Source: Novimethylophilus kurashikiensis (GTDB taxonomy: Bacteria > Pseudomonadota > Gammaproteobacteria > Burkholderiales > Methylophilaceae). Taken from it: DNA of 64,000 nt. The translations under genes and the position numbers were made by a program. Below are positions 1 through 10,198 of this stretch, one piece after another. The notes under the pieces were generated by a model. It did no database searches. It was not told the DNA's origin and worked only from the letters and a program-made list of their open reading frames with translations. Position 1 is the first letter of the stretch. Each line of letters opens with the position of its first letter. Location of the stretch: contig NZ_BDOQ01000013.1 in the NCBI RefSeq assembly GCF_003112435.1, positions 173,416-237,415 on the forward strand, in the 5' to 3' direction.

Positions 1-1
1 T

Positions 2-793
2 GTCATTATTCTCGACCCGGTCAACCGCAACGTGATCGATCAAGCGCTGGACGCTGGCGGCAAGAACTGGATCGGCGGCAATTGCACGGTTTCTCTCATG
101 CTGATGGCGCTGGGTGGGTTGTTCCGCGAGAACCTGGTGGATTGGGCGACCTCGATGACTTACCAGGCCGCTTCAGGTGCTGGCGCACAGAATATGCGCG
201 AGCTGTTGAAACAGATGGGCGAAGTCCACCGCGTGGCAAGTGATCTACTGGCGGATCCGGCTTCGGCGATCCTTGATATTGACCGCGAAGTGGCCGGTAC
301 GCTACGGGACGAAAAGCTTCCTACGGCGCACTTTGGCGTGCCGCTTGCAGGTTCGCTTATTCCTTGGATCGACAAGGACCTAGGTAATGGCCAAAGCAAG
401 GAAGAATGGAAGGGCGCTGCCGAAACTAACAAGATTCTCGGTCGCGAAGCCAGTCCAACCCCGATCGACGGCCTTTGCGTGCGCATCGGTGCCATGCGCT
501 GCCACAGCCAGGCATTGACCCTCAAGCTCAACAAGGATGTGCCGTTGGATGAGATCAACAGCATCATCGCTTCTGCCAATGGCTGGGTGAAAGTGGTGCC
601 CAACGAGCGCGAAGCGAGCATGACGCAATTGACGCCTGCTGCGGTGACCGGAACATTAAGCGTACCGGTTGGCCGCTTGCGTAAAATGAGCATGGGACCT
701 GAATACCTGTCGGCGTTTACGGTTGGTGACCAATTGCTTTGGGGCGCTGCCGAGCCGCTTCGCCGTATGTTGCGGATATTGGTCGAGCGCTAA
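2..793 (+). CDS. asd: Aspartate-semialdehyde dehydrogenase, C-terminal part (5' end outside window)
   Basis: The reading frame is open from the left edge to the stop at 793, so about 264 codons of a roughly 370-residue enzyme are present. Asd reduces aspartyl phosphate to aspartate semialdehyde in the cytoplasm, the branch point to lysine/diaminopimelate, methionine and threonine. The motif [17 protein letters not shown] near the start holds the catalytic cysteine of the proteobacterial Asd family, and the tail [17 protein letters not shown] is typical of the family end. A GTG at 32 opens a shorter frame, but clear family sequence lies before it, so it is not the start. The neighbouring fimV genes fit the usual betaproteobacterial leu-asd-fimV order. 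Confidence 0.95.
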   Translation, partial: VIILDPVNRNVIDQALDAGGKNWIGGNCTVSLMLMALGGLFRENLVDWATSMTYQAASGAGAQNMRELLKQMGEVHRVASDLLADPASAILDIDREVAGTLRDEKLPTAHFGVPLAGSLIPWIDKDLGNGQSKEEWKGAAETNKILGREASPTPIDGLCVRIGAMRCHSQALTLKLNKDVPLDEINSIIASANGWVKVVPNEREASMTQLTPAAVTGTLSVPVGRLRKMSMGPEYLSAFTVGDQLLWGAAEPLRRMLRILVER

Positions 794-881
794 ACGTATA
801 AGGTTCGCGAGGCATTGCTCCTGAGAATACACATAAAAACAGGGGACAAGATGCATTTAAATCATGTATCAGGGGGCAAAA

Positions 882-1886
882 TTGAACAATTTCATTGGTA
901 AACGCTTTTTTCCAGCTGTGATGCTGGCATTGGCATCTTTGGGTGCGGAAGCAGCCGGGCTAGGTCGATTGTCGGTCACTTCTGGCTTGGGCGAACCTTT
1001 GAGCGCTGACATCGAAGTGTTCGGTGACCCCAATGAACTCAATTCCTTGAGTGCGCGCTTGGCTTCACCTGAGGATTACGCAGCCATGGGTCTCGAACGC
1101 CCTGTTGTGCTCGACGCAGTGCGGATCGGGGTGGATAAGCGACCGGATGGTTCCGTGGTGCTCCACCTTAATTCCATCCGTCCAGTCGAAGATCCATTCA
1201 TGGAGTTGGTGGTACAAGTCGAGTGGCAGAACGGCAAGCTCTCCCGCGAATACAACGCCTTGCTCGATCCCCCTGGATTCGGCGAACGAACGAATGTCGC
1301 TAAAGCATTGCCTGTCGTACCCGATAACAAACCGGGTAGTGCTGCGACACCAAAAGCTGCGGTGAATAAGGTAACAACACCTGCAGCTAGTGCTGCTCAA
1401 GATTCCGTGACAACGAATGATTCCGCTGTATCGCCGCAAACATACTTGACCAAGCGGGGGGATACACTCAGGCAGATCGCGGTAAAGCTGAAACTCGAAG
1501 ATGCCAGCGTTGAGCAAATGATCGTGGGGTTGTATCGGGAAAATACTGGTGCCTTCGTCAAGGGAAACTTGAATCGACTCAAAGTGGGTCAAACATTGAC
1601 GGTTCCTAATGCTGAAACGTTAGAAGGTATCAGCCAGGAGGACGCGGTAAAAGAGATCAAACTGCAAACCGCCAACTGGAGCGCTTATCGCGCGAGACTG
1701 TCGAGTATGGCTGCTCGCTCGACTGAACGCAGAAACCCGGTGACAAATACTGCAAAAACGAAAGCGACTGCCGAAGATGCTCAGAAACAAGAGGGGCAGT
1801 CACGTTATGTGCTGAAGGTGTCGCCGGGAGATGTCGAGTATTCCCTGGGGTCGAAAAATAGCAAAAACAACACCCAAAAAAATTGA
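882..1886 (+). CDS. Short FimV-like protein (N-terminal domain plus LysM, no membrane or TPR part)
   Basis: This protein resembles the first quarter of the fimV product just downstream. It has a signal peptide ending AEA before AGLGRLSV, the FimV N-terminal domain, a LysM peptidoglycan-binding motif (TKRGDTLRQIAVKL to GQTLTVP), and the shared LQTANWSAYRARL stretch. It stops before the transmembrane helix and acidic TPR part, so it should be a free periplasmic protein. I prefer the TTG at 882, which has AGGGGG six bases upstream and gives a normal signal peptide; an in-frame ATG at 864 would add six residues. FimV proteins organise the cell pole and type IV pili. The role of this short copy is unknown; it could be a truncated duplicate or a peptidoglycan-binding partner of FimV. 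Confidence 0.75.
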   Translation: MNNFIGKRFFPAVMLALASLGAEAAGLGRLSVTSGLGEPLSADIEVFGDPNELNSLSARLASPEDYAAMGLERPVVLDAVRIGVDKRPDGSVVLHLNSIRPVEDPFMELVVQVEWQNGKLSREYNALLDPPGFGERTNVAKALPVVPDNKPGSAATPKAAVNKVTTPAASAAQDSVTTNDSAVSPQTYLTKRGDTLRQIAVKLKLEDASVEQMIVGLYRENTGAFVKGNLNRLKVGQTLTVPNAETLEGISQEDAVKEIKLQTANWSAYRARLSSMAARSTERRNPVTNTAKTKATAEDAQKQEGQSRYVLKVSPGDVEYSLGSKNSKNNTQKN

Positions 1887-2016
1887 AGTCGTTCACGGAA
1901 TAAACTGTCGTATTTCTACGCAGCTTAGGCTGAAAATGTAAAGTGCAATCTGAGCTTGCAACTCTAACTATTTGATGTTAGCTTATTTGTGCTAATAGCT
2001 ACAAAAGGGTGGGATA

Positions 2017-5000
2017 GTGCATAACGCCAAAATAAAACTGATTTCGCTAGCCGTTTGGCTCTCGTTGTCGCCTCTGGCGTCTGAGGCAGCCGGATTAGGC
2101 AAGTTGACAGTGATATCGGCGCTTGGGGAGCCTCTCAATGCAGAGGTCGAGCTGCTATCTACGACGAAGGAAGAGTTAGACGATCTAAACGCTCAGATTG
2201 CGCCTAGCGACGTGTTCGCGGAACAAGGTCTTGAGCGCGCTTCTATTCTTTCAGCTGTGCGTGTTGAAATCGGCAAGCGCCCGGATGGCAAGCCTGTGTT
2301 GCGGTTGACGTCAACACAACCCATTAACGACCCTTTCCTCGATATGCTGCTGCAGGTCGAATGGCCGTCCGGACGACTGCTGCGCGAATATACTGCATTG
2401 CTGGATCCCCCGGGATTCAGCAGCAACAAGAGCGCCAACAATCCATCGCAACCGGCAACACTTCCCGGCACAAGCGCTAAGCCAGTTCAGCAGGAAGTTT
2501 CCGCTGCAGATAAGGGCAAGGGTAAGACAGTTACGGCTAGCGCCGACAATGGCGCATCCAGTTCCGATCATGTCGTTCGTAAGGGCGATACCCTTCATGC
2601 GATCGCCAACCAGTCTCAGGTTGATGGCGTTAGCCTTGAACAAATGCTGGTTGGCATTTATCGCGCCAACCAGAATGCCTTCGCAGGTAACATGAACCGA
2701 CTCAAAGTCGGCCAGATTCTTCGAATTCCAGAACAGTCAGAGCTGCAGTCAGTTTCCAAGGCTGAAGCCGCCAAGGAAATCCGTGTCCAAACCGCAAACT
2801 GGAATGCGTACCGCTCCAAGCTTGCGGGAATGGCGCAAACCTCTGCCCCTGCGCAAGAAGAGTCATCCCAATCTGCCAGCGGCAAAATCAGTGCGCCTGC
2901 TGAAGATAAATCGACTAAGCCCGCACCTGGTCCCCATGATGTCGTCAAGCTTTCCAAGAGTGAGGCTGCCTCGACGGCTAAAGCAGATGCCGATGCCGCA
3001 AAACGTCTGACGGCATTGCAAGAAGACGCCATCGCGAGAGAAAACGCGCTCAAGGAAGCCAATAGTCGTGTCGCAGCGCTGGAGAAACAGCTGCAGGACA
3101 TGCAGAAGCTGCTCGAGATCAAGAATCAGGCATTGGCTGAAGCGCAGAAGGGCGCCAAGGCTACGCCTGAGCCGACTCCGCCAGCGCCACCGCAGGCACA
3201 ACCAGCGCCTGCTCCGACCCCGGTTGCTGAGGCACCAAAGACACCTGAAGCTGCGACACCAGGAGCGCCGAAACCTGAGGCTGCGCCGGCACCCAAGCCC
3301 AAGAAAATCGTACGTCCAGCCCCACCGCCGTTACCAGAGCCGAGCCTCGTCGACACGATGCTTGATAACCCGTTGTTCCTGGCAGCAGGCGGCGGTGGGT
3401 TGATTGCACTGCTGGGTGGTGCATGGGTGTTCATGCGCAACAAGCGTAAAAAAGGATTGGATAGCTTTGAGCAGGGAATCCTGACCACGGGCGGTTTGAA
3501 GCCTGATACCGTGTTTGGTAATACTGTAGGTGGTACGGTCGACACTGGTACTACGTCATTCCTCACCGATTTCGGTCAAGGTGCGAATGCCGGCATGATC
3601 GATACCAACGATGTCGACCCAATCGCCGAAGCAGAGGTTTACATGGCCTATGGCCGGGACGCCCAGGCCGAGGAAATCCTCAAGGATGCCATTTCCAAGG
3701 ATTCCAAGCGCTACGAACTGCATGTGAAGTTGCTTGAGATTTTTGCGCAGCGTAAGGATGTCGGCGCGTTCGAAACCTTGGCGGGCGAGCTTTATGCTGC
3801 CGTTGGAGCAGCGGACCCATTGTGGGCCAAGGCTGCTGAAATGGGGCGCGAACTCGATCCGAGCAATCCTCTCTATGGCTCAAGCAATGCGCCAGAAGCC
3901 AGCATTGCAGCAGCGGCTCAAGAGCCGGTTGATTTCGAAGCAACCATGATCCAGCAAGCGCCTGTAGCTCAGCCTGAAGAGGTTGAGTTCGCTGCGCCCA
4001 AAGAACCGCCTACGCTCGACTTTTCACTGGATGCGCCCGCTGCTGAAGCCGCGCCAGCACCTCAGGCTGAAAGCAACTCGCTCGACTTCGATCTTGGTGG
4101 CTTGGACTTGCCCGAAGAGTCTGCACCTGTGGCGACCGCTGCTACTGCTCCAGAGGAGTCGCTCCCCGATCTGGATGCATCGTTAGCGGCATTCGGCGCA
4201 AGCGCGGCGGAGGCAGAAAATATTTCAGCACCTGAGCCAGCAGTAGAAGCTCAATCTTCCGGCCTCGATTTCGAATTCGATTTGCCTGAGCCGGTGGCTG
4301 ATACGACAGCGCAGCTCGATATGTCTGACCTTGAGTCTGACAAGAGTGCAACTGCTGACGTTGATTCAACAGCCTCGATTCCTGATTTGGAAATGCCGGA
4401 GTTGGAGATGCCAGCATTGGAGTCTTCGACTCCAGACACTGCAGCCTCTGCTAAGCCGGAGCCAGTGAGCGAATTGTCGCTGCCCGAGTTTGAACTGCCT
4501 GCGATGGATGGCCAACCTGATCTGGGAGCACCATCGGCTTCCGTGATGGAAGAAGCGACTGTTGCCGATCTCGATCTGACTGCTCTGGATTCACTGGAAG
4601 CTGCACCAGTTGCAACGCCTGTTGCCGATACGCCCACATTCGAATTCCCGACGGAGCCCGAGGCTGGCGTAGAAGAGGTGACATTGGCGCAGCCAGAAAC
4701 TGATGCTGCTCCCGAGGTGGTTGCGGATTCTTCGGCATTCGATCTCGATTTGAGCGGATTCGATTTGCCGCAATCCAGCGAGGTCGAGGAAATTCAGGTG
4801 GAATCGCCCAAGCCTGCCGCTGGCGAGGAAGGCAACGGTTTGGACTTTAATTTCGATATCGACCTAGGTGATCTCGATACACCAGATCCGGCTTCGGCAC
4901 CAGCCAGTAATGCAACTGAAATGCCTGATCTCGATTTGGCCGGGATTAGCCTGGATGTTGCGGATGATGCTCCTGCCGCCGTCAGTGATAGCGCCAATGT

Positions 5001-5166
5001 TCCCACTGCGGAGTCACCGGATGTCGATACCAAGCTTGACCTTGTCACGGCTTACATCGATATGGGAGACAATGAAGGCGCTCGCGAGTTGCTTGAGGAG
5101 GTCCTGAAAGAGGGCGGCCCGGGCCAGCGTGAACGTGCCCAAAAGCTTATTGCCAGCCTCGGTTGA
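2017..5166 (+). CDS. fimV: FimV, polar hub / pilus assembly protein
   Basis: The 1049-residue protein has the full FimV architecture: signal peptide to about residue 24, FimV N-terminal domain, LysM (about 184-240), coiled coil (about 315-373), Pro/Ala-rich linker, one transmembrane helix (about 452-471), a long acidic repeat-rich cytoplasmic part, and the C-terminal FimV TPR motif (about 1003-1049, TKLDLVTAYIDMGDNEGARE). FimV anchors to peptidoglycan and recruits polar proteins. In pseudomonads it also affects type IV pili and cAMP signalling (family knowledge). The start is GTG with AGGGTGGGA just upstream. The acidic region repeats modules such as LDFDLGGLDLPE. The preceding gene is a short paralogue, and a strong terminator follows. 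Confidence 0.93.
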   Translation: MHNAKIKLISLAVWLSLSPLASEAAGLGKLTVISALGEPLNAEVELLSTTKEELDDLNAQIAPSDVFAEQGLERASILSAVRVEIGKRPDGKPVLRLTSTQPINDPFLDMLLQVEWPSGRLLREYTALLDPPGFSSNKSANNPSQPATLPGTSAKPVQQEVSAADKGKGKTVTASADNGASSSDHVVRKGDTLHAIANQSQVDGVSLEQMLVGIYRANQNAFAGNMNRLKVGQILRIPEQSELQSVSKAEAAKEIRVQTANWNAYRSKLAGMAQTSAPAQEESSQSASGKISAPAEDKSTKPAPGPHDVVKLSKSEAASTAKADADAAKRLTALQEDAIARENALKEANSRVAALEKQLQDMQKLLEIKNQALAEAQKGAKATPEPTPPAPPQAQPAPAPTPVAEAPKTPEAATPGAPKPEAAPAPKPKKIVRPAPPPLPEPSLVDTMLDNPLFLAAGGGGLIALLGGAWVFMRNKRKKGLDSFEQGILTTGGLKPDTVFGNTVGGTVDTGTTSFLTDFGQGANAGMIDTNDVDPIAEAEVYMAYGRDAQAEEILKDAISKDSKRYELHVKLLEIFAQRKDVGAFETLAGELYAAVGAADPLWAKAAEMGRELDPSNPLYGSSNAPEASIAAAAQEPVDFEATMIQQAPVAQPEEVEFAAPKEPPTLDFSLDAPAAEAAPAPQAESNSLDFDLGGLDLPEESAPVATAATAPEESLPDLDASLAAFGASAAEAENISAPEPAVEAQSSGLDFEFDLPEPVADTTAQLDMSDLESDKSATADVDSTASIPDLEMPELEMPALESSTPDTAASAKPEPVSELSLPEFELPAMDGQPDLGAPSASVMEEATVADLDLTALDSLEAAPVATPVADTPTFEFPTEPEAGVEEVTLAQPETDAAPEVVADSSAFDLDLSGFDLPQSSEVEEIQVESPKPAAGEEGNGLDFNFDIDLGDLDTPDPASAPASNATEMPDLDLAGISLDVADDAPAAVSDSANVPTAESPDVDTKLDLVTAYIDMGDNEGARELLEEVLKEGGPGQRERAQKLIASLG

Positions 5167-5188
5167 CCACTAGAACCACTCACACAAG

Positions 5189-5213
5189 GGCCGGGACTGT
5201 CCCGGCCTTTTTT
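5189..5213 (+). terminator. Rho-independent terminator after fimV
   Basis: GGCCGGGA pairs perfectly with TCCCGGCC across a three-base loop and is followed by six T. It ends the fimV unit, so the downstream truA-trp group needs its own promoter. Confidence 0.93.
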
Positions 5214-5246
5214 ATTTGGGGTCGATGATAGCGTCCTTAAATCGTC

Positions 5247-5876
5247 ATGCATCCATTCGTCAGAATCCTTAGTTTGATCGTGTTTGCTGCAAGTTTGCAT
5301 TGGATGTCGTGGCGACTATTACTCGTCGTCGGGGCGGTGATGACGGTGGCAGCATTTTATAGCGGGACAAGTCATTTCATTCGGCTGTTAAGGCGAGCAC
5401 GATGGTTACTACTATCGATGTTAGTGATCTACGCTTATGCCACACCGGGAGAGTATGTTGGAGCGTTGCCGGAGTGGTTTGCACCAACCTATGAAGGATT
5501 GCGCGAAGGATGTGCGCAGATGCTGCGGCTCATACTGATGCTTGGGGCTCTCTCTCTTCTTCTGGCAACGACGGATCGATCCCGATTAATGTCAGGGCTG
5601 TACTGGTTGTTGCAGCCATTGCGGCTATTCAACATCGAGCCTTCTCGTTTTGCCGCAAGGCTGTGGCTGACGCTGCATTATGTGGAAACGATGCCGAAAG
5701 GTGTCTTTCATTTGTTAAGGCAGCAGGGCTGGCGGCTTGAATCGGTCCTGCGTTATGAGGCGGAGGCGCCGGAAACAGTGATGCTCAGTTTTCCAGTGAT
5801 GCGTAGTTTCGATTGGGTCTGCATCGCAGGTTTGATCCCGTTTATGGTCGCGCTGGCTGCCGGTTGGGTACGATGA
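5247..5876 (+). CDS. CbiQ/EcfT-like membrane protein
   Basis: The 209-residue integral membrane protein has several hydrophobic helices (two near the N-terminus, one or two around 95-115, and a C-terminal one at about 190-207) and a basic cytoplasmic stretch FHLLRQQGWRLESVLRYEAE. This resembles the coupling-helix region of energy-coupling-factor transporter T components. No ATP-binding or substrate-binding partner is adjacent, so transport is inference only. Its stop overlaps the truA start (ATGA), indicating translational coupling. I see no strong ribosome-binding site before its ATG. The gene probably belongs to the conserved fimV-truA neighbourhood rather than to a complete ECF transporter. 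Confidence 0.65.
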   Translation: MHPFVRILSLIVFAASLHWMSWRLLLVVGAVMTVAAFYSGTSHFIRLLRRARWLLLSMLVIYAYATPGEYVGALPEWFAPTYEGLREGCAQMLRLILMLGALSLLLATTDRSRLMSGLYWLLQPLRLFNIEPSRFAARLWLTLHYVETMPKGVFHLLRQQGWRLESVLRYEAEAPETVMLSFPVMRSFDWVCIAGLIPFMVALAAGWVR

Positions 5877-6652
5877 GAGTCGCATTGGGAATCGAATACG
5901 ACGGAAGTCGCTTCTGCGGTTGGCAGAGTCAACCATCTAAAGAGGCGGTACAGGATCATTTGCAAGTAGCACTGGCGCAAATGGCGCAGCACGAAGTGAA
6001 AGTCTCAGCAGCAGGCCGCACCGATGCTGGAGTGCACGCGCTATCGCAGGTGGCGCATTTCGATACCACGACCAGCAGACCGCAAAACGCCTGGGTCCGG
6101 GGGGTGAATGCTTTTTTGCCAGCCGGCGTGCGAGTGTTGTGGGCGAGTGAGGTCGATCCAGAGTTTCATGCGCGGTTTAGTGCCGAGCGCCGCAGCTACC
6201 AGTATGTGCTGCAAGTCAGTCCGGTCGCGCCGGCTGTGCTATCAGGGAGAGTCGGTTGGTATCATCGTCCACTCGATATCGATGCGATGCGCAAGGCGGC
6301 TTCCTATTTGTTGGGCGAACACGATTTCAGCGCATTTCGCGCTTCCGAATGTCAGGCAAAAACACCGATCAAGCATTTGATACAAGCCGATATCCGGCAG
6401 TTCGGTAATGTGGTGCTGTTCGAGTTTACCGCCAGCGCTTTCCTGCATCACATGGTTCGGAATCTCGTCGGTAGCCTTGTATATGTGGGGAAGGGCGAGC
6501 ATCCGCCGGAATGGATGCAGGTGCTACTGCTCCAGAAAGATCGCCGTCTCGCCGCGCCCACCTTCATGCCTGATGGGCTCTACCTGACCGGCGTGCATTA
6601 CGATCCGCATTGGCAGCTGCCTGTTTGCCGCCGCACGGTTCCGCTTGGCTGA
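5873..6652 (+). CDS. truA: tRNA pseudouridine(38-40) synthase TruA
   Basis: TruA converts uridines 38-40 of the tRNA anticodon arm to pseudouridine. The 259-residue length fits the family. The catalytic motif AAGRTDAGVHA places the nucleophilic Asp at residue 51, and FHARFSAERRSYQYVL, FSAFRASECQAKTP and FLHHMVRNLVGSL are family landmarks. The ATG at 5873 overlaps the previous stop. An upstream in-frame extension to 5813 is shadow sequence inside the preceding gene. It lies in its usual place between fimV and trpF. Confidence 0.96.
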   Translation: MRVALGIEYDGSRFCGWQSQPSKEAVQDHLQVALAQMAQHEVKVSAAGRTDAGVHALSQVAHFDTTTSRPQNAWVRGVNAFLPAGVRVLWASEVDPEFHARFSAERRSYQYVLQVSPVAPAVLSGRVGWYHRPLDIDAMRKAASYLLGEHDFSAFRASECQAKTPIKHLIQADIRQFGNVVLFEFTASAFLHHMVRNLVGSLVYVGKGEHPPEWMQVLLLQKDRRLAAPTFMPDGLYLTGVHYDPHWQLPVCRRTVPLG

Positions 6653-6703
6653 CAGCATTTTCCGTTTCGGATACCCTACAGCTTTTTACTTTCCCGATAT
6701 TCA

Positions 6704-7327
6704 ATGCGCATAAGAGCGAAGATTTGCGGCATCACGCGAGTCGAGGATGCCTTGACAGCCGCCCGATGCGGTGCCGATGCCGTTGGGTTTGTGTTCTATG
6801 AAAAAAGCCCGCGCAATGTCGATGTGGAGCGGGCGGCACAAATTGTGGCGGCGCTTCCGCCTTTTGTAACGGCGGTTGGACTGTTCGTGAATGAAGATGC
6901 GGCGACGGTGCTGTCTATTCGCCAGCGTGTCGGTCTCGATCTGCTGCAATTCCATGGCGACGAAACGCCTGAATACTGTCAGTCCTTTAGTGCTCCCTAC
7001 ATCAAAGCGCTGCGAGTCCGGCCGGAGCTAAATTTGATACAATACGCGGCCGATTTTTCCAGTGCCCGTGCTCTGTTGCTGGATGCCTATCAAGAAGGTG
7101 TCGCTGGCGGTACAGGCAAAACCTTCGATTGGGACTTAATCCCCGCGGGGTTGTCCAAGCCAGTTATCCTGGCTGGCGGCTTGGATGCGGAAAATGTCGG
7201 TGAAGCCATTCGGCGCGTTCGTCCTTATGCCGTAGATGTGAGCGGTGGGGTCGAGCAAGACAAAGGAATTAAGGACGTGGCGAAAATCGCGGCGTTCATG
7301 CGAGGAGTGCTTGATGCAGAAGTATGA
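6704..7327 (+). CDS. trpF: Phosphoribosylanthranilate isomerase
   Basis: TrpF catalyses the Amadori rearrangement of phosphoribosylanthranilate in tryptophan synthesis. The 207-residue (beta/alpha)8 protein starts [13 protein letters not shown] with the catalytic Cys8, has DLLQFHGDE in the middle, LLDAY with the likely catalytic Asp, and the phosphate-binding sequences [12 protein letters not shown] and VDVSGGVEQ. It overlaps trpB by 14 bases, so trpF, trpB and trpA look like one translationally coupled unit. The other trp genes (trpE, G, D, C) are not in this window, as is usual in Betaproteobacteria. Confidence 0.97.
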   Translation: MRIRAKICGITRVEDALTAARCGADAVGFVFYEKSPRNVDVERAAQIVAALPPFVTAVGLFVNEDAATVLSIRQRVGLDLLQFHGDETPEYCQSFSAPYIKALRVRPELNLIQYAADFSSARALLLDAYQEGVAGGTGKTFDWDLIPAGLSKPVILAGGLDAENVGEAIRRVRPYAVDVSGGVEQDKGIKDVAKIAAFMRGVLDAEV

Positions 7328-8516
7328 TTTTCCGGATGCCCAAGGCCATTTTGGTCAGTTCGGCGGCATCTACATGGCTGAAACGTTGATCCCGGCGGTG
7401 GATGAGCTGCGCCGCCAGTACCTGCATTTTCGCGACGATCCGGATTTCAAGGCCGAGTTTGCGCATGAGCTGAAGCATTACGTCGGTCGTCCCAGCCCGA
7501 TTTATCACGCCAAGCGCCTTTCAGAGCATTTGGGCGGAGCGCAAATTTACCTCAAGCGCGAAGACCTCAATCACACCGGCGCGCACAAGATCAACAACGC
7601 TATCGGCCAGGCCTTGCTTGCAAAGCGCATGGGCAAGAAGCGCGTTATTGCTGAAACCGGCGCCGGGATGCACGGTGTTGCAACCGCCACCGTGGCAGCC
7701 CGTTTTGGCATGGAGTGCGTGGTGTACATGGGGGCTGAGGACGTGCAGCGTCAAGCACCCAATGTTTTCCGTATGAAGCTATTGGGCGCCACCGTCGTGC
7801 CCGTAGAAAGCGGCTCCCGCACCCTTAAGGATGCTTGTAACGAAGCCATCCGCGATTGGGTCACTAACTGCGATAACACCTTCTACATTTTTGGCACTGC
7901 GGCTGGTCCGCACCCGTATCCCATGATGGTGCGCGACTTCCAGTGCGTCATCGGCAACGAAGCCAAGGTTCAGATGCCCGACATGATCGGCCGCCAGCCG
8001 GATGTGGTGATTGCCTGCGTGGGTGGCGGTTCCAACGCGATCGGGATGTTCTACCCGTATATCAGTGAAGAGAGCGTACAGCTTATCGGCGTGGAAGCTG
8101 GCGGGCATGGCATTGCCAGTGGCCAGCACGCAGCGCCGCTGACCGCCAACGCCAAGATCGGCGTATTGCACGGCAACAAGGTGTACCTGATGCAGGACGA
8201 AGACGGCCAGATCATCGAGACACATTCAATCTCCGCCGGCTTGGATTATCCTGGCGTCGGCCCCGAGCACTGTTTGCTCAAGGACATTCACCGTGCTCAA
8301 TACGTCGCTATCAATGACGATGAGGCGATTGGCGGTTTCGATGCGCTGTGCCGTTTCGAAGGCATCATCCCCGCGCTGGAGTCGAGTCACGCGCTAGCTC
8401 ATGCCATGAAGATCGCTCCGACCATGGGCAAAGAGCAGGCTATCCTGGTCAACCTTTCCGGTCGTGGCGACAAGGACATGAACACCGTAGCACGCATCAA
8501 GGGGATCACGCTGTGA
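7314..8516 (+). CDS. trpB: Tryptophan synthase beta chain
   Basis: TrpB makes tryptophan from indole and serine in the alpha2-beta2 complex, using PLP. The 400-residue protein has [14 protein letters not shown] with the PLP lysine at residue 92, [17 protein letters not shown], and the glycine-rich phosphate site [12 protein letters not shown]. The ATG at 7314 lies inside the trpF end and is preceded by GAGGAG; translation from 7245 would only read trpF sequence out of frame. Its stop overlaps the trpA start (GTGA). Confidence 0.97.
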   Translation: MQKYDFPDAQGHFGQFGGIYMAETLIPAVDELRRQYLHFRDDPDFKAEFAHELKHYVGRPSPIYHAKRLSEHLGGAQIYLKREDLNHTGAHKINNAIGQALLAKRMGKKRVIAETGAGMHGVATATVAARFGMECVVYMGAEDVQRQAPNVFRMKLLGATVVPVESGSRTLKDACNEAIRDWVTNCDNTFYIFGTAAGPHPYPMMVRDFQCVIGNEAKVQMPDMIGRQPDVVIACVGGGSNAIGMFYPYISEESVQLIGVEAGGHGIASGQHAAPLTANAKIGVLHGNKVYLMQDEDGQIIETHSISAGLDYPGVGPEHCLLKDIHRAQYVAINDDEAIGGFDALCRFEGIIPALESSHALAHAMKIAPTMGKEQAILVNLSGRGDKDMNTVARIKGITL

Positions 8517-9310
8517 GCCGTATCCAGACCGTATTCGACCAACTCAAACAACAAGGCCGCAAGGCGCTTATTCCCTTTATCACCGCAGGCGACCCCAATC
8601 CGCAACTCACAGTGCCGTTGATGCACGCACTTGTGGAAGGCGGTGCCGACCTCATCGAGCTTGGGGTCCCATTCTCCGACCCCATGGCCGACGGTCCTAC
8701 TATCCAGCGCGCATCCGAGCGAGCCCTGGCGCACAAGGTGCGGTTGCGGGATGTGCTGGAGATGGTGGCGGAGTTCCGCAAATCCGATACCAATACCCCC
8801 GTGGTGTTGATGGGCTACGGCAATCCTATCGAGGCAATGGGCTGGGACAAGTTTTCCGAACGCTGCGCAGAAGTGGGGGTGGACGGTGTGCTCACTGTGG
8901 ACTTCCCGCCCGAAGAGAGTTCGGAAGCCTTTTCCCAGCTGACCAAACATCAGCTTGATCCGATTTTCCTGTTGGCCCCAACATCGGCTCAGGAGCGAGT
9001 GGAAGCGGTGGTTAAGGCCGCTCGTGGGTTCATTTATTACGTTTCTCTGCGCGGCGTCACTGGTGCGGCAAATCTCGATTTGGTCGATGTTGCTGGCAAG
9101 GTCGCGGCGATTCGCGGCCAGACCAGCCTGCCTGTCGGCGTCGGTTTCGGTGTGCGCGATGCGGCAACCGCCAAAGCTGTGGCGGCCATTGCGGATGCCG
9201 TGGTGGTGGGCAGTCGTACGGTTCAGGAAATCGAAAACTCCGGCGAGCAGAATGCCGTCGCCAATGTCAAGAAACTCATTGCCGAGCTGCGCGCGGCTAT
9301 CGATAGTTAA
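8513..9310 (+). CDS. trpA: Tryptophan synthase alpha chain
   Basis: TrpA cleaves indole-3-glycerol phosphate and channels indole to TrpB. The GTG at 8513 overlaps the trpB stop, giving 265 residues. With this start the catalytic residues are Glu49 ([10 protein letters not shown]) and Asp60 ([10 protein letters not shown]), the same numbers as in the enteric enzyme, which supports the start choice. [16 protein letters not shown] and VGVGFGVRD phosphate-binding segments are present. The gene lies nine bases upstream of accD. Confidence 0.96.
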   Translation: MSRIQTVFDQLKQQGRKALIPFITAGDPNPQLTVPLMHALVEGGADLIELGVPFSDPMADGPTIQRASERALAHKVRLRDVLEMVAEFRKSDTNTPVVLMGYGNPIEAMGWDKFSERCAEVGVDGVLTVDFPPEESSEAFSQLTKHQLDPIFLLAPTSAQERVEAVVKAARGFIYYVSLRGVTGAANLDLVDVAGKVAAIRGQTSLPVGVGFGVRDAATAKAVAAIADAVVVGSRTVQEIENSGEQNAVANVKKLIAELRAAIDS

Positions 9311-9319
9311 GGAGCAGGC

Positions 9320-10189
9320 ATGAGCTGGTTGCAAAAACTTCTACCCCCCAAGATCAAACGCGGCGATAGCGGCACGGCGCGTAAAGTCGTGCCGGAAGGC
9401 TTGTGGAGCAAGTGCCCCAACTGTGATTCGGTGTTGTATCGGACCGACCTCGAAAAAAACCAGGAAGTCTGCCCAAAATGCGATTTCCATAACCGCATCA
9501 ATGCCCGCACACGCCTCGATATCGTGCTCGATCCAGAAGGCCGCTTCGAGATCGGTTCTGAAGTAACCCCGCTCGACCCGCTCAAATTCAAGGATAGCCG
9601 CCGTTATGCAGACCGCATCAAGGCGAGCCAATCGGAAACCGGTGAAACCGATGCGCTGATCGTCATGCAAGGCAGCATCAAGACGGTGCCTGTCGTGGCA
9701 GCGGCCTTCGAATTCAAATTTCAGGGTGGGTCCATGGGCTCGGTCGTGGGCGAGCGCTTCGTGCGCGGCGTCAATACCTGCCTGGAAAACAACTTGCCGT
9801 TCATTTGTTTCTCGGCTAGCGGCGGTGCCCGCATGCAAGAAGGCCTGTTCTCGTTGATGCAGATGGCCAAGACCAGTGCTGCGCTCACCGCATTGGCGCG
9901 GGCCCGGCTGCCTTTCATTTCCGTCTTGACCGACCCGACCATGGGTGGTGTGTCGGCGAGTTTTGCCATGCTGGGCGATGTCATCATCGCCGAACCCGGT
10001 GCGCTGATCGGCTTTGCCGGTCCTCGCGTGATCGAACAGACGGTGCGTGAAACCTTGCCGGACGGCTTCCAACGTGCCGAGTTCCTACTGGAGCACGGGG
10101 CCGTCGATTTGATCGTCGATCGCCGCCAGATGCGCGACAAATTGGCAACCTTGCTCACTGGCATGATGCGGCTGCCCGCAGTCGCCTAA
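9320..10189 (+). CDS. accD: Acetyl-CoA carboxylase carboxyltransferase beta subunit
   Basis: AccD forms the carboxyltransferase of acetyl-CoA carboxylase together with AccA, committing acetyl-CoA to fatty acid synthesis. The 289-residue protein has the N-terminal zinc ribbon with Cys32, Cys35, Cys51 and Cys54 (CPNCDS and CPKCDF), followed by a crotonase-fold domain with [19 protein letters not shown] and [21 protein letters not shown] precedes the ATG. The order trpA-accD-folC is conserved in Beta- and Gammaproteobacteria. Confidence 0.97.
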   Translation: MSWLQKLLPPKIKRGDSGTARKVVPEGLWSKCPNCDSVLYRTDLEKNQEVCPKCDFHNRINARTRLDIVLDPEGRFEIGSEVTPLDPLKFKDSRRYADRIKASQSETGETDALIVMQGSIKTVPVVAAAFEFKFQGGSMGSVVGERFVRGVNTCLENNLPFICFSASGGARMQEGLFSLMQMAKTSAALTALARARLPFISVLTDPTMGGVSASFAMLGDVIIAEPGALIGFAGPRVIEQTVRETLPDGFQRAEFLLEHGAVDLIVDRRQMRDKLATLLTGMMRLPAVA

Positions 10190-10198
10190 GTCTTATGA

